Below are positions 43,397-52,311 of a stretch of DNA of 64,000 nucleotides, in pieces. This DNA comes from Pseudomonas sp. MAG733B. Its GTDB lineage: Bacteria; Pseudomonadota; Gammaproteobacteria; Pseudomonadales; Pseudomonadaceae. Location of the stretch: positions 6,076,001-6,140,000 of the forward strand of contig NZ_CP145732.1 of NCBI RefSeq assembly GCF_036884845.1, in the 5' to 3' direction. The notes below the pieces were generated by a model that did not search any database, was not told the DNA's origin, and was given only the letters and a program-made list of their open reading frames with translations. Positions within the stretch are counted from its first letter, which is position 1, and every line of letters begins with the position of its first letter. Position numbers and translations under genes: made by a program.

Positions 43397-44607
43397 CAGC
43401 CAGTCACCCTTTCCGGTACCGGTTTGGTCTTCTCGAGCCGGGTGTAGAACGGCATCAGAATGAAGTAGGCGAAGTACAGGAAGGTACATACCTGCGACAG
43501 CAGCGTACGGCCTGGAGTCGGAGCCAGAACACCCAACACGCCCAGGATCACGAACGAGATGCAGAACACCCACAGCCAGATCCTGCTCAGCCAGCCTTTG
43601 TAGCGCATCGACTTGACCGGGCTACGGTCCAGCCACGGCAGAACAAATAGCATGGCAATCGAAGCGCCCATGGCAATTACGCCCATCAGCTTGTCCGGAA
43701 TCGCCCGCAGAATTGCGTAGAACGGTGTGAAGTACCAGACCGGAGCGATGTGCTCTGGGGTCTTGAAGGCGTTCGCCACTTCAAAGTTCGGCTTCTCGAG
43801 GAAATAACCACCCATTTCCGGGAAGAAGAACACGATCGAACAGAAGATGAACAGGAACACCACCACGCCGACGATATCTTTCACGGTGTAGTACGGGTGG
43901 AAGGCAATGCCGTCCAGCGGTATGCCGTTTTCGTCTTTGTGTTTCTTGATGTCCACGCCGTCCGGGTTGTTCGAACCCACTTCGTGCAGCGCCAGGATGT
44001 GCAGCACCACCAGACCGAGAATCACGATCGGCAAGGCCACCACGTGCAAGGCGAAGAAGCGGTTCAGGGTAATACCGGAAATCAGGTAGTCACCACGGAT
44101 CCACTGGGTCAGGTCGTTGCCGATGACCGGGATCGCACCGAACAGCGAGATGATCACCTGGGCGCCCCAGTAGGACATCTGGCCCCACGGCAGCAAGTAG
44201 CCCATGAAGGCTTCAGCCATCAACGCCAGGTAGATCAGCATGCCGAAGACCCACACCAGCTCACGCGGCTTCTGGTACGAACCGTAGAGCAAGCCACGGA
44301 ACATGTGCAGATAGACCACGATGAAGAACGCCGAAGCGCCGGTGGAGTGCAGCAGACGCAGGATCGAGCCGTACTCGACGTCGCGCATGATGTATTCGAC
44401 GGAAGCAAATGCCTCTTCCGCCGACGGGGTGTAGCTCATGGTCAGCCAGACACCAGTGACGATCTGGTTGACCAGAACGAGCAATGCCAGGGAACCAAAG
44501 AAATAGAAGAAGTTGAAGTTCTTCGGGGCGTAATACTTGCTGAGATGGTCTTCCCACATTTTGGTTGCGGGGAAGCGCGCATCAACCCAATCCATGAACT
44601 TGCTCAT
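43396..44607 (-). CDS. petB: Cytochrome b of the bc1 complex
   Basis: A 403-residue membrane protein with eight to nine helices, haem-ligating His pairs (LLHSTGASAFFIVVYLHMFR and LNRFFALHVVALPIVILGL) and the quinol-site motif PEHIAPVWYF, the PEWY-loop region, here reading PVWYF. The ATG at 44607 is preferred to the GTG three bases before it because of spacing from GGAGAAA and the TGATG junction with petA. Confidence 0.97.
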   Translation of the reverse strand: MSKFMDWVDARFPATKMWEDHLSKYYAPKNFNFFYFFGSLALLVLVNQIVTGVWLTMSYTPSAEEAFASVEYIMRDVEYGSILRLLHSTGASAFFIVVYLHMFRGLLYGSYQKPRELVWVFGMLIYLALMAEAFMGYLLPWGQMSYWGAQVIISLFGAIPVIGNDLTQWIRGDYLISGITLNRFFALHVVALPIVILGLVVLHILALHEVGSNNPDGVDIKKHKDENGIPLDGIAFHPYYTVKDIVGVVVFLFIFCSIVFFFPEMGGYFLEKPNFEVANAFKTPEHIAPVWYFTPFYAILRAIPDKLMGVIAMGASIAMLFVLPWLDRSPVKSMRYKGWLSRIWLWVFCISFVILGVLGVLAPTPGRTLLSQVCTFLYFAYFILMPFYTRLEKTKPVPERVTG

Positions 44608-45200
44608 CACGCTTTCTCCGTATCGACGCCAATGACAATGATGTCATCGGTCTCATAGGAATGCGGGGGAACTGGCAGGTTCAAAGGCGCGGGTTGCGAC
44701 TTGTAGACGCGGCCAGCCAGGTCGTAGTGGGAGCCGTGGCAAGGGCAGAAATAGCCACCTACCCAGTCCTTGCCCAGGTCAGCAGGTGCCACTTCGGGAC
44801 GGAAGGTCGGCGAGCAACCCAGGTGGGTGCAGATACCGATCAGCAGCAGAATTTCAGGTTTGATCGACCGAACTTCCGGGTCGACATAGGTCGGTTGTGT
44901 CGAGTTCTTGGAGGTCGGGTCAGACAACTGGCCCTCGATCTTTTTCAGATTCCCCAGGATTTCCTGTGTACGGCGGACGATGAATACCGGCTGGCCGCGC
45001 CACTCAGCAATCATCTGCTGGCCTGGCTCGATTTTACTGACATTCACTTTCACCGGTGCACCTGCGGCTTTCGCCTTGGCACTGGGAAACCATGACCCCA
45101 CGAACGGGACCGCAGCCCCCACCGCTCCTGCAGCACCCACCACGGATGTGGCTGCTACCAAGAAGCGACGCCGGCCTGCATTCACGCCGTCATTGCTCAT
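44607..45200 (-). CDS. petA: Rieske iron-sulfur protein of the bc1 complex
   Basis: A 197-residue protein. A Tat-type signal anchor has the twin-arginine stretch NAGRRRFLVAAT, and a Rieske domain carries both cluster-binding boxes, CTHLGC and CPCHGSH. It transfers electrons from quinol to cytochrome c1. First gene of petABC on the minus strand. Confidence 0.98.
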   Translation of the reverse strand: MSNDGVNAGRRRFLVAATSVVGAAGAVGAAVPFVGSWFPSAKAKAAGAPVKVNVSKIEPGQQMIAEWRGQPVFIVRRTQEILGNLKKIEGQLSDPTSKNSTQPTYVDPEVRSIKPEILLLIGICTHLGCSPTFRPEVAPADLGKDWVGGYFCPCHGSHYDLAGRVYKSQPAPLNLPVPPHSYETDDIIVIGVDTEKA

Positions 45201-45282
45201 TCAGTCCTCTCCCATCAGCTTTGTGGCCTGTTAAATCAGGCATCTACTAAGTAAATCTATGTACTTATAAAAATTTTGCCGA

Positions 45283-45311
45283 ATGGTAATGAAAAGCCCC
45301 AATTCTGACAA
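45283..45311 (-). promoter_or_regulatory. Possible petABC promoter
   Basis: On the minus strand TTGTCA and TACCAT are separated by 17 bases, ending about 83 bases before the petA start. An AT-rich stretch follows. The hexamers match the consensus at five and four positions. Confidence 0.45.
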
Positions 45312-45410
45312 GGTAATTACCCCAGGGCACCACTGCCAAGCCTTGTAGTATAGGGCGTCTACGGCTGTGGCAAGTTGTCACAGCGCAATTCTTTGATAAA
45401 TCGCACGCAT

Positions 45411-45453
45411 AAAAAAACGCCCGGTTCCGTGAGGAATCCGGGCGTTCTTTTTT
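45411..45453 (-). terminator. Terminator of the rplM-rpsI operon
   Basis: The stem cgcccgg(a/t)ttcc with an inverted copy has runs of T/A on both sides. It begins 16 bases after the rpsI stop and could stop transcription from either side. Confidence 0.9.
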
Positions 45454-45468
45454 GAACGTGGAAGCGAA

Positions 45469-45861
45469 TTAACGCTTCGAGTACTGCGGACGCTTACGCG
45501 CTTTACGCAGACCAACTTTCTTACGTTCAACTTCACGTGCATCGCGGGTTACGAAGCCGGCTTTACGCAGAGCACTGCGCAGAGTCTCGTCGTAGTCCAT
45601 CAGAGCGCGAGTGATGCCGTGGCGGATTGCGCCAGCTTGACCACTTACACCACCGCCGATCACGGTGACGTAGATGTCGAACTTCTCGACAGTCTCAGTC
45701 AATTCCAGCGGCTGACGAACTACCATGCGGGCAGTTTCGCGGCCGAAGAAATTATCCAGCGAACGGTTGTTGATGGAGATGTTACCAGTACCCGGACGCA
45801 GGAAAACGCGTGCGGTTGCGGTCTTGCGACGGCCAGTGCCGTAATTTTGAGTCGCCGACAT
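45469..45861 (-). CDS. rpsI: 30S ribosomal protein S9
   Basis: A 130-residue S9. Seen are [39 protein letters not shown] and the basic C-terminal tail ending RKRPQYSKR that reaches the P-site tRNA. It follows rplM by 14 bases. Confidence 0.99.
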   Translation of the reverse strand: MSATQNYGTGRRKTATARVFLRPGTGNISINNRSLDNFFGRETARMVVRQPLELTETVEKFDIYVTVIGGGVSGQAGAIRHGITRALMDYDETLRSALRKAGFVTRDAREVERKKVGLRKARKRPQYSKR

Positions 45862-45875
45862 AATGTACTATTCCG

Positions 45876-46304
45876 TTAAAACTTCAGTTCTTGGGGCTGC
45901 TGAGCAGTATGTGGGTGTGCAGCGCCCGCATAGACTTTCAGCTTACGGTACATGTCGCGACCCAGCGGGTTCTTAGGCAGCATGCCTTTGACCGCGGTCT
46001 CGATCACGCGCTCAGGGGCCTTGGCGATCAGCTTTTCAAAGTTGATCGACTTGATGCCGCCCGGGAAACCGGAGTGGGAGTAGTAGATTTTGTCAGTGGT
46101 TTTAGCGCCAGTAACACGGATCTGCTCAGCGTTGATTACGACGATGTAGTCGCCGGTGTCAACGTGAGGAGTGTACTCAGGCTTGTGCTTGCCACGCAGA
46201 CGGCTCGCGATTTCGGTGGCCAGACGACCCAGGGTCTGACCAGCAGCGTCGACGACAAACCAGTCGCGCTTTACTGTTTCCGGTTTAGCAGTAAAAGTTT
46301 TCAT
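45876..46304 (-). CDS. rplM: 50S ribosomal protein L13
   Basis: A 142-residue L13 with [34 protein letters not shown] and the C-terminal [20 protein letters not shown]. It heads the rplM-rpsI operon, which has a well-placed promoter 42 bases upstream. Confidence 0.99.
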   Translation of the reverse strand: MKTFTAKPETVKRDWFVVDAAGQTLGRLATEIASRLRGKHKPEYTPHVDTGDYIVVINAEQIRVTGAKTTDKIYYSHSGFPGGIKSINFEKLIAKAPERVIETAVKGMLPKNPLGRDMYRKLKVYAGAAHPHTAQQPQELKF

Positions 46305-46345
46305 TCTTTATAGCCTCAGGGGCCGCCCTGTAAATTAGACGGCGG

Positions 46346-46374
46346 ATCTTACTGAATAGTGCGTACTTTGACAA
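46346..46374 (-). promoter_or_regulatory. Promoter of rplM-rpsI
   Basis: On the minus strand TTGTCA (46369-46374) and TAAGAT (46346-46351) are separated by 17 bases, matching the consensus at five and four positions, with a short leader to the rplM start. Confidence 0.7.
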
Positions 46375-46549
46375 GTCAAAGGCAGCCGGATACAGACGCT
46401 TTCGGGGGCTCGGGTCGGCGCGTCCGTTCAACGGCAAGATTCTTCGGCGGCGGCGCATCACTTCCACTGCAGAAAGAGGTGCGCAATTATGCAGATTGCG
46501 AAAAATATTTCAACCTGCTTTTATGATTGTTTTGCCCAAGGAGCACCCG

Positions 46550-47590
46550 ATGGACTATCGCCAGCTAGGCCGGACCAATCTGAATGTGAGTGCCCTCTGC
46601 CTCGGAACCATGACCTGGGGCGAGCAAAACAGCGAAGCAGACGCCTTCGCCCAGATTGAACGGGCCAAGAGCGCAGGGATCAATTTCATCGACACCGCCG
46701 AGATGTACCCGGTGCCGCCCAAGGCCGAAACCTACGCCACCACCGAACACTACATCGGCAATTACTTCAAGAGCCGCGGTGACCGTGCCGACTGGATCCT
46801 GGCCAGCAAGATCGCCGGGCCGGGCAACACCATCGACTACATCCGCGACAAGAATCTTCGGCACAATCGACAGCACATCACCGAAGCCGTGGATGCCAGC
46901 CTCCAGCGCTTGCAGACCGACTACATCGATCTGTACCAACTGCACTGGCCGGAGCGCAGCACCAATTTCTTCGGTCAGTTGGGCTACAAGCACAAGATCG
47001 AAGCCAACCTGACGCCGCTCGAAGACACCCTCGAAGCACTGGACGAACAGGTCAAGGCCGGCAAGATCCGCCACATCGGCCTGTCCAACGAAACCCCGTG
47101 GGGCACCATGCGTTTCCTTGCCCTGGCCGAAGCCCGTGGCTGGCCACGCGCGGTGTCGATCCAGAACCCGTACAACCTGCTCAACCGCAGCTTCGAAGTC
47201 GGCCTGGCGGAAATCGCCATTCGCGAACAGTGCGGCCTGCTCGCCTATTCGCCGCTGGCGTTTGGCTTCCTGTCAGGCAAGTACGAAGGTGGCGCGCGCC
47301 CGCCAAAAGGTCGCCTGAGCCTCTACAGCCGCTTCAGCCGCTATTTCAACCCGCAGTCGGAAGCCGCATGCAGCCGCTATGTGGCACTGGCCCGTGAACA
47401 CGGCCTGGACCCGGCGCAAATGGCCCTGGCATTCGTGACGCAGCAGCCTTTCGTGACCAGCAATATCATCGGCGCGACCACGATGGAGCAACTGGAGAGC
47501 AACATTGCCAGTTTTGATCTGAAGCTATCGGATGAAGTGCTGGAAGGGATCGAGGCGATTCACAAGGATCATCCGAATCCTGCGCCTTGA
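46550..47590 (+). CDS. Aldo/keto reductase, Tas-like
   Basis: A 346-residue NADP(H)-dependent (beta/alpha)8 reductase. The tetrad is visible: Asp and Tyr in INFIDTAEMYPV, Lys in WILASKIAGP and His in YQLHWPERSTNFFG. Cofactor-binding parts are AVSIQNPYNLLNR and IIGATTMEQLESNI. Length and the WPERSTNFFGQ region match E. coli Tas, whose physiological substrate is not settled. AAGGAG lies 6 bases before the ATG; a longer in-frame reading is rejected. Divergent from rplM. Confidence 0.92.
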   Translation: MDYRQLGRTNLNVSALCLGTMTWGEQNSEADAFAQIERAKSAGINFIDTAEMYPVPPKAETYATTEHYIGNYFKSRGDRADWILASKIAGPGNTIDYIRDKNLRHNRQHITEAVDASLQRLQTDYIDLYQLHWPERSTNFFGQLGYKHKIEANLTPLEDTLEALDEQVKAGKIRHIGLSNETPWGTMRFLALAEARGWPRAVSIQNPYNLLNRSFEVGLAEIAIREQCGLLAYSPLAFGFLSGKYEGGARPPKGRLSLYSRFSRYFNPQSEAACSRYVALAREHGLDPAQMALAFVTQQPFVTSNIIGATTMEQLESNIASFDLKLSDEVLEGIEAIHKDHPNPAP

Positions 47591-47607
47591 TCGATAGATA
47601 AACAGCA

Positions 47608-47691
47608 TTCGCGAGCAAGCCCGCTCCCACATTTTTGACCGTATTCCCTTGGGAGAACTCGATTGAATGTGGGAGCGGGCTTGCTCGCGAA
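47608..47691. repeat. REPIN, GCGAGCAAGCCCGCTCCCAC type
   Basis: Perfect 26-base inverted arms (47608-47633 and 47666-47691) lie at the convergent junction of the aldo/keto reductase and acyl-CoA dehydrogenase genes. Confidence 0.92.
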
Positions 47692-47715
47692 GGCGTCCGC
47701 CCAGTCACTGCAAAT

Positions 47716-48852
47716 TCAAAGCGACCTAGCAATAATCTCCTTCATGATCTCATTGGTCCCCGCATAAATCCGCTGCACCCGTGCATCCGCCCACGCCCGT
47801 GCAATCGGGTACTCCCACATGAAGCCGTACCCGCCATGCAACTGCACGCACTCGTCGAGCACCTTGCATTGCAGGTCAGTGCCCCAGTACTTGGCCATCG
47901 CCGCCGTCGGTACGTCGAGCTTGCCTTGCAGGTGCAGTTCCAGGCAGCGATCGACGAAAACCCGGCCGATCTGAATTTCGGTCGCCATCTCCGCCAGTTT
48001 GAAACGAGTGTTCTGGAAATCGGCAATCGCCTTGCCGAACGCCTTGCGGTCGCGGGTGTAGTCCAGCGTCCATTGCAGCGCCGCTTCGGCTGAAGCCAGG
48101 CCACCAATGGCCACGGTCAGGCGCTCCTGCGGCAATTCCTGCATCAGGTAAGCGAAGCCCATCCCGGCCTGGCCCAGCAGGTTTTCCTTCGGCACGCGCA
48201 CGTCCTGGAAGAACAGTTCCGAGGTGTCCTGGGCTTTCATCCCGACTTTTTCCAGGCGCTTGCCCTTCTCGAACCCCGGCGTATTCGCTTCGACCAGAAA
48301 CAGACTGGTGCCTTTTGCGCCAGCCTTCGGATCGGTCTTGGCCACGACGATGACCAGGTCGGCGAGAAACCCGTTGGTGATAAAGGTCTTCGAGCCGTTG
48401 ATCACGTACTCATCACCATCGAGCACCGCAGTGGTCTTCACCCCTTGCAGATCAGAGCCCGCGCCCGGCTCCGTCATGGCGATGGCAGTCACCATCTCCC
48501 CGGAAACCAGTTTCGGCAGGTATTTGTGTTTCAGCGTTTCACTGCCGTAATGCAGGATGTACGGCGCGACGATGTCCGAATGCAGGGAGAAACCGATGCC
48601 GGTCAAACCCAGGCGCCCTACTTCCTCGATCACCACCGCACTGTAGAGAAAATCCGCCCCCAGCCCGCCGTACTCTTCCGGCAGGTGCGAGCACAACATC
48701 CCCGCCTCGCCTGCCTTGTTCCAGAGTTTGCGATCGATATAGCCCTGTTTTTCCCATTGCCCATGGAACGGCACCGCCTCTTTTTCGAGGAACGTTCGCA
48801 CGCTGTCGCGGAAAAGTTCGTGCTCGGAGCTGAACAGGGTTCTGGGGATCAT
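47716..48852 (-). CDS. Acyl-CoA dehydrogenase, long-chain-like
   Basis: A 378-residue flavoprotein with the full ACAD fold. Seen are IAMTEPGAGSDLQGVKTTA, YVINGSKTFITNGFLADLVI, RKAFGKAIADFQNTRFKLAE and HGGYGFMWEYPIARAWAD. It would introduce the alpha-beta double bond in an acyl-CoA and pass electrons to ETF. The C-terminal motif is YAGTNEIMKEII, close to the LCAD pattern and without the MCAD-type Glu. The position where LCAD-like enzymes often have Glu reads ALQWT, with Gln, so the catalytic base is not obvious. The start at 48852 has AAGGTG 6 bases upstream; a longer in-frame start is not family-like. Divergent from an AraC-type regulator. Confidence 0.9.
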   Translation of the reverse strand: MIPRTLFSSEHELFRDSVRTFLEKEAVPFHGQWEKQGYIDRKLWNKAGEAGMLCSHLPEEYGGLGADFLYSAVVIEEVGRLGLTGIGFSLHSDIVAPYILHYGSETLKHKYLPKLVSGEMVTAIAMTEPGAGSDLQGVKTTAVLDGDEYVINGSKTFITNGFLADLVIVVAKTDPKAGAKGTSLFLVEANTPGFEKGKRLEKVGMKAQDTSELFFQDVRVPKENLLGQAGMGFAYLMQELPQERLTVAIGGLASAEAALQWTLDYTRDRKAFGKAIADFQNTRFKLAEMATEIQIGRVFVDRCLELHLQGKLDVPTAAMAKYWGTDLQCKVLDECVQLHGGYGFMWEYPIARAWADARVQRIYAGTNEIMKEIIARSL

Positions 48853-48998
48853 GCGGCACCTTTTCTTTGTTTTTAGAAGGAGTTGACCTTCAGAGACTAT
48901 GCCTCGCTTCCGATACAGGACACTGGACACATCCGACAAAAAATAAGACGATCCAGCCGTCTGGTGACCACTTTCCCCTATAAGAATAAAGTTGAATT

Positions 48999-49994
48999 AT
49001 GTCTAACCAAGCCTCCACGCCTTTGCGGCGCGTCAGCATCCTGGCCATCGACCGGGTTTTCGCATCCACCCTCATGCAAGCCAAGGATTTCTTCCACCTC
49101 GCCAGCCTGCGCTACGGCAAGCAGCTGGGCCAAGGCCTGACCCCGGCGTTCGAAACCCGCTTGGTCAGCCCCGATGGCAAACCGGTCAACACCTTCAGCG
49201 ACGTGATGATTCCGGTGGATGGCGGACTGGAAAATGCTGACATTATCGTGCTTCCAGCCTTCTGGGACGATTTCGATTCGCTGTGCAAACGTTATCCACA
49301 GGTCCTGCCCTGGCTGCGCCAGCAACACGCGCGCGGCGCGGTGCTGTGTGGCGAGGCCACGGGTGTGTTCTGGCTGGCCGAAGCCGGATTGCTCAACGGC
49401 AAGGAAGCGACCACTTACTGGCGCTTCTTCAACGCCTTCGCCGAACGCTTCCCACAGGTCCAGCTCAATCAGGACAAACACCTGACCGACGCCGACAACC
49501 TGTATTGCGCAGGCGGCACCACCTCGGCCTGTGATCTGTACATTTACCTGATCGAACGTTTCTGCGGGGCCAACGTATCCCAGGCTGTGGCGCGGGACAT
49601 TCTGTATGAAGTGCAACGCAGCTATTCGCCGGGACGAATCGGTTTTGGCGGACAGAAGCTGCACCAGGACGTGATCATCCTGCAGATCCAGCACTGGCTC
49701 GAAGAACATTTCGCCGACAAGTTCCGCTTCGAAGACGTCGCCCGCGAACACGGCATGAGCATCCGCAACTTCATGCGCCGCTTCCAGACCGCCACCGGCG
49801 ACAAGCCGCTGCATTACCTGCAACGCCTGCGCATCGAAACCGCCAAGGGCCTGTTGTCCGGCAGCCGCAAGAGCATCAAGACCATCAGCTACGAAGTCGG
49901 CTACGACGATGCCAGCTTCTTCGCACGGTTGTTCCGCCAGCACACGGAGCTGTCGCCGAACCAGTATCGGCAGCAGTTTCAACAAGCGGCGTAA
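48999..49994 (+). CDS. GATase1-like AraC-family transcriptional regulator (GlxA type)
   Basis: A 331-residue regulator. The DJ-1/PfpI-like N-terminal domain (about 10-185) includes GAVLCGEATGVFWLAEAGLL with the elbow-type Cys, and the AraC DNA-binding domain (about 225-325) ends in the signature KSIKTISYEVGYDDASFFAR. This subfamily includes CdhR, GbdR and ArgR, which control amino acid and quaternary-amine catabolism in Pseudomonas. It is divergent from the acyl-CoA dehydrogenase (146 bases) and precedes the amino-acid monooxygenase cluster on the same strand by 192 bases; either could be its target. The Shine-Dalgarno site is weak. Confidence 0.9.
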   Translation: MSNQASTPLRRVSILAIDRVFASTLMQAKDFFHLASLRYGKQLGQGLTPAFETRLVSPDGKPVNTFSDVMIPVDGGLENADIIVLPAFWDDFDSLCKRYPQVLPWLRQQHARGAVLCGEATGVFWLAEAGLLNGKEATTYWRFFNAFAERFPQVQLNQDKHLTDADNLYCAGGTTSACDLYIYLIERFCGANVSQAVARDILYEVQRSYSPGRIGFGGQKLHQDVIILQIQHWLEEHFADKFRFEDVAREHGMSIRNFMRRFQTATGDKPLHYLQRLRIETAKGLLSGSRKSIKTISYEVGYDDASFFARLFRQHTELSPNQYRQQFQQAA

Positions 49995-50004
49995 CAACTA
50001 AACC

Positions 50005-50032
50005 CAGTGGGAGCAGGCTCGCTCCCACTGGT
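50005..50032. repeat. REP-like hairpin after the AraC regulator
   Basis: A perfect 11-base stem ccagtgggagc / gctcccactgg with a 6-base loop starts 10 bases after the regulator stop. It resembles a half REP and may act as a weak terminator, though no T run follows. Confidence 0.7.
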
Positions 50033-50186
50033 TCTGGCGGGTGACTTCACCGAAGGGATTACTTTTCCTACGCAAAACCCGGAATACAGAACCACGAAGC
50101 ATACGATTTGGCTGATGGTCACCAGCCCCTTCGCCACGCAACTATTTCCCTGCACACACCTTCAGTGCTGACAGGGACGTTCAACA

Positions 50187-52133
50187 GTGACTATCGGATC
50201 AAGCTACAACTACCCCTCATTCGTGGCCAAGGAAGCCACCCGCACAAAGCGCGCGGCTGAAAACAAATGGGCGGCCCGCTTTCCAAACCCACCCGACTTG
50301 TGCTTCGACTACCGGGCCTTGGTCGAGCAAAAAGACGGCATCGCCAAAGCAACCGACCCCAATCATAGAATCTGCATCATTGGCGCCGGCGTGACAGGCC
50401 TGACTGCCGCCAGAGAGCTCTACCGGTGCGGCTTTACCCAGATAACACTCATCGAACAATCCAGACGCGTCGGCGGCAGACACCTGACCGTTCCCGGAAG
50501 CCCCAACTCGGCAGCGAGCCATACACCGTTTGAAATGGGTGCCATGCGCATGCCGTTTTTCAACCGGGCGGATGAGCCGCCGACAGAAGGCCGGTCGCTG
50601 ATGGCTTACTACGCCCAAGCGTTTGACCTGGCACATTCGGATTTTGCCAACCCCGGAAGCCAGTGGGTCACCTCGACCGGGATCTACCTTCGTGAAGGCA
50701 GCCTGGGAGGCGGAGCAGCTCCGCAGATGCTGATATGGAAGAACGAAGACGGCTTGACCCCGCCTCCTGGCGAGGAACTGCACAAGGTCTATGCCAAATG
50801 GAAAGCCTTTGCCGATCAAATCACCCGCCAGGTTGCAGAAAGTTATGCCAGCCCGGAGTGGGAAGCCATATGGGCCGCCATCGTCGATAAATACCAGAGC
50901 GTTTCCTTTAGGGATCTGGTCAGCATGCCGGCCCTTCAAGCCTGGGATAAACGCGCCCCCGGGGATTTTGGCGGAATGGGCATGACCGCCGAGGAGTCGG
51001 CGATTTTCTACGCCATTGGTATCGGCGACGGCAGTTGGGGCGCCTTTTACGACGTGTGCTGCCTTTATCCCCTGCGTACGGCCATTTTTGGTTTCAGCAG
51101 CCAGTTGCAACTGATTCACGGCCGGGTAGATGCCAACGGTGATCCTCTGGCTTCACCCTACTTGCACAGTGAAGCTGTTTACGACTCGACAGGCCTGAGC
51201 TTCGACAGACCTCGCTACATCGGGCTCGCCGCACTGGACGAATGCCTGTTGTTCATGAACATCGATGAAACCGGAAAATCCGTCTACGAACACAGCCGTG
51301 AACGAAGCAATGGCCTGCTGACGGACTCATCCGTCACCCGACTCAAAAAGCTTACCAACCGGCAAACCCGCGTGTACTTCAATTGGAAACACAGCCTGCC
51401 CGAAGAAACCCAGGAGCACTTCGATGACTTTGACTCGGTCATCGTCACCCTTCCGTCCTGGCTGATCGAAACCCGAATCAGGCTCGAGGATTTCACCCAA
51501 GAGATGCTGCCATTCGAGACGATCAATGCCTGGAAAACGGCGCACTGGGAAACCAGTTGCAAGGTGTATGCGCCGTTGAAAAAGTCGTTCCTTTCGAACA
51601 ACACCAAAATCCCGCAAGCAATCGTCACCGACAGCTTCATCCATGACGTCTACACCTATCGCTACAACGACAATTACAGCTATGACTGCATCCTGCTGAG
51701 TTACACATGGGAGGATGACGCCACCAAACTCGCCGCATTCACCGACAAAGAACTGGTCAGCAAGTGCGTCAGGGAACTGGATCGCATCCTCATGAATTCT
51801 GCCAACGTCCAGCAGCGCATTTCGCCCTATGTCGGTGTCGATCAAGCCGTGGTCCAACGCTGGATAACCGATAAAAACGCCTTGGGTTGCGCAAAGCTTT
51901 ATCGGCCCGGCACGTATTACGACGCCGTCGGTTTGATGAAATACAACAGAGACTTTGGGCATGTTTCAGGTCTGTACTTTTCCGGCGAGTCGTTCTCGGT
52001 CGACGCCGGCTGGACGGAACCTTGTTTGCGGGGAGCCGTGGACGCTGTCATCCATATCTGCAACAAAACGGACGCCTCGTTCAATGGCGATTTTTCCATG
52101 ACCGATTACCCGCATTACCAAGTCAAACCCTGA
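50187..52133 (+). CDS. FAD-dependent amino-acid 2-monooxygenase/oxidase (amine oxidase fold)
   Basis: A 648-residue flavoprotein. The dinucleotide-binding motif ICIIGAGVTGLTAARELYR starts at 62, with the ribose-binding Glu90 and the VGGR box at 96. The early FAD contact EMGAMRMPF, the stretch SYTWEDDATKL (505-515) and the C-terminal FSGESFSVDAGWTEP follow. The SYTWEDD and GAMR elements resemble L-phenylalanine oxidase (P-501 type), lysine 2-monooxygenase DavB and tryptophan 2-monooxygenase IaaM as I remember them. Such enzymes convert an amino acid to the one-carbon-shorter amide plus CO2, or to the keto acid. About 60 residues precede the FAD motif, and no signal peptide is visible. It starts with GTG, with aggga upstream. 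The substrate is unknown. Confidence 0.8.
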   Translation: MTIGSSYNYPSFVAKEATRTKRAAENKWAARFPNPPDLCFDYRALVEQKDGIAKATDPNHRICIIGAGVTGLTAARELYRCGFTQITLIEQSRRVGGRHLTVPGSPNSAASHTPFEMGAMRMPFFNRADEPPTEGRSLMAYYAQAFDLAHSDFANPGSQWVTSTGIYLREGSLGGGAAPQMLIWKNEDGLTPPPGEELHKVYAKWKAFADQITRQVAESYASPEWEAIWAAIVDKYQSVSFRDLVSMPALQAWDKRAPGDFGGMGMTAEESAIFYAIGIGDGSWGAFYDVCCLYPLRTAIFGFSSQLQLIHGRVDANGDPLASPYLHSEAVYDSTGLSFDRPRYIGLAALDECLLFMNIDETGKSVYEHSRERSNGLLTDSSVTRLKKLTNRQTRVYFNWKHSLPEETQEHFDDFDSVIVTLPSWLIETRIRLEDFTQEMLPFETINAWKTAHWETSCKVYAPLKKSFLSNNTKIPQAIVTDSFIHDVYTYRYNDNYSYDCILLSYTWEDDATKLAAFTDKELVSKCVRELDRILMNSANVQQRISPYVGVDQAVVQRWITDKNALGCAKLYRPGTYYDAVGLMKYNRDFGHVSGLYFSGESFSVDAGWTEPCLRGAVDAVIHICNKTDASFNGDFSMTDYPHYQVKP

Positions 52134-52249
52134 TCCTGCTTCGGAGCCATGCACGCGATGTGCTGGCTCATCCTCCCCGCCCCGTTAATGCATCTTCGGA
52201 CAAGGACTACACCCGTACCGGAAGCGGCTGACTTCCGCCCGCTTGCTGT

Positions 52250-52283
52250 TTGACCTCTTATAAACACGCACTTAAACGGCGTG
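52250..52283 (+). promoter_or_regulatory. Possible promoter/operator before the amidase gene
   Basis: TTGACC (52250-52255) and TAAACG (52273-52278) are 17 bases apart, and an inverted repeat cacgc...gcgtg (52265-52283) overlaps the -10. The -10 is a weak match. The 178-base gap to the previous gene leaves room for an internal promoter. Confidence 0.3.
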
Positions 52284-52311
52284 AATAACAATAAAAAAGA
52301 GGTTATCGGGA

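Noticed and set aside
50187..52133. Naming the flavoenzyme iaaM (auxin synthesis)
   Set aside because: Its partner is a nitrilase-fold amidase, not the amidase-signature IaaH, and the resemblance is equally close to lysine and phenylalanine enzymes. No substrate can be named.
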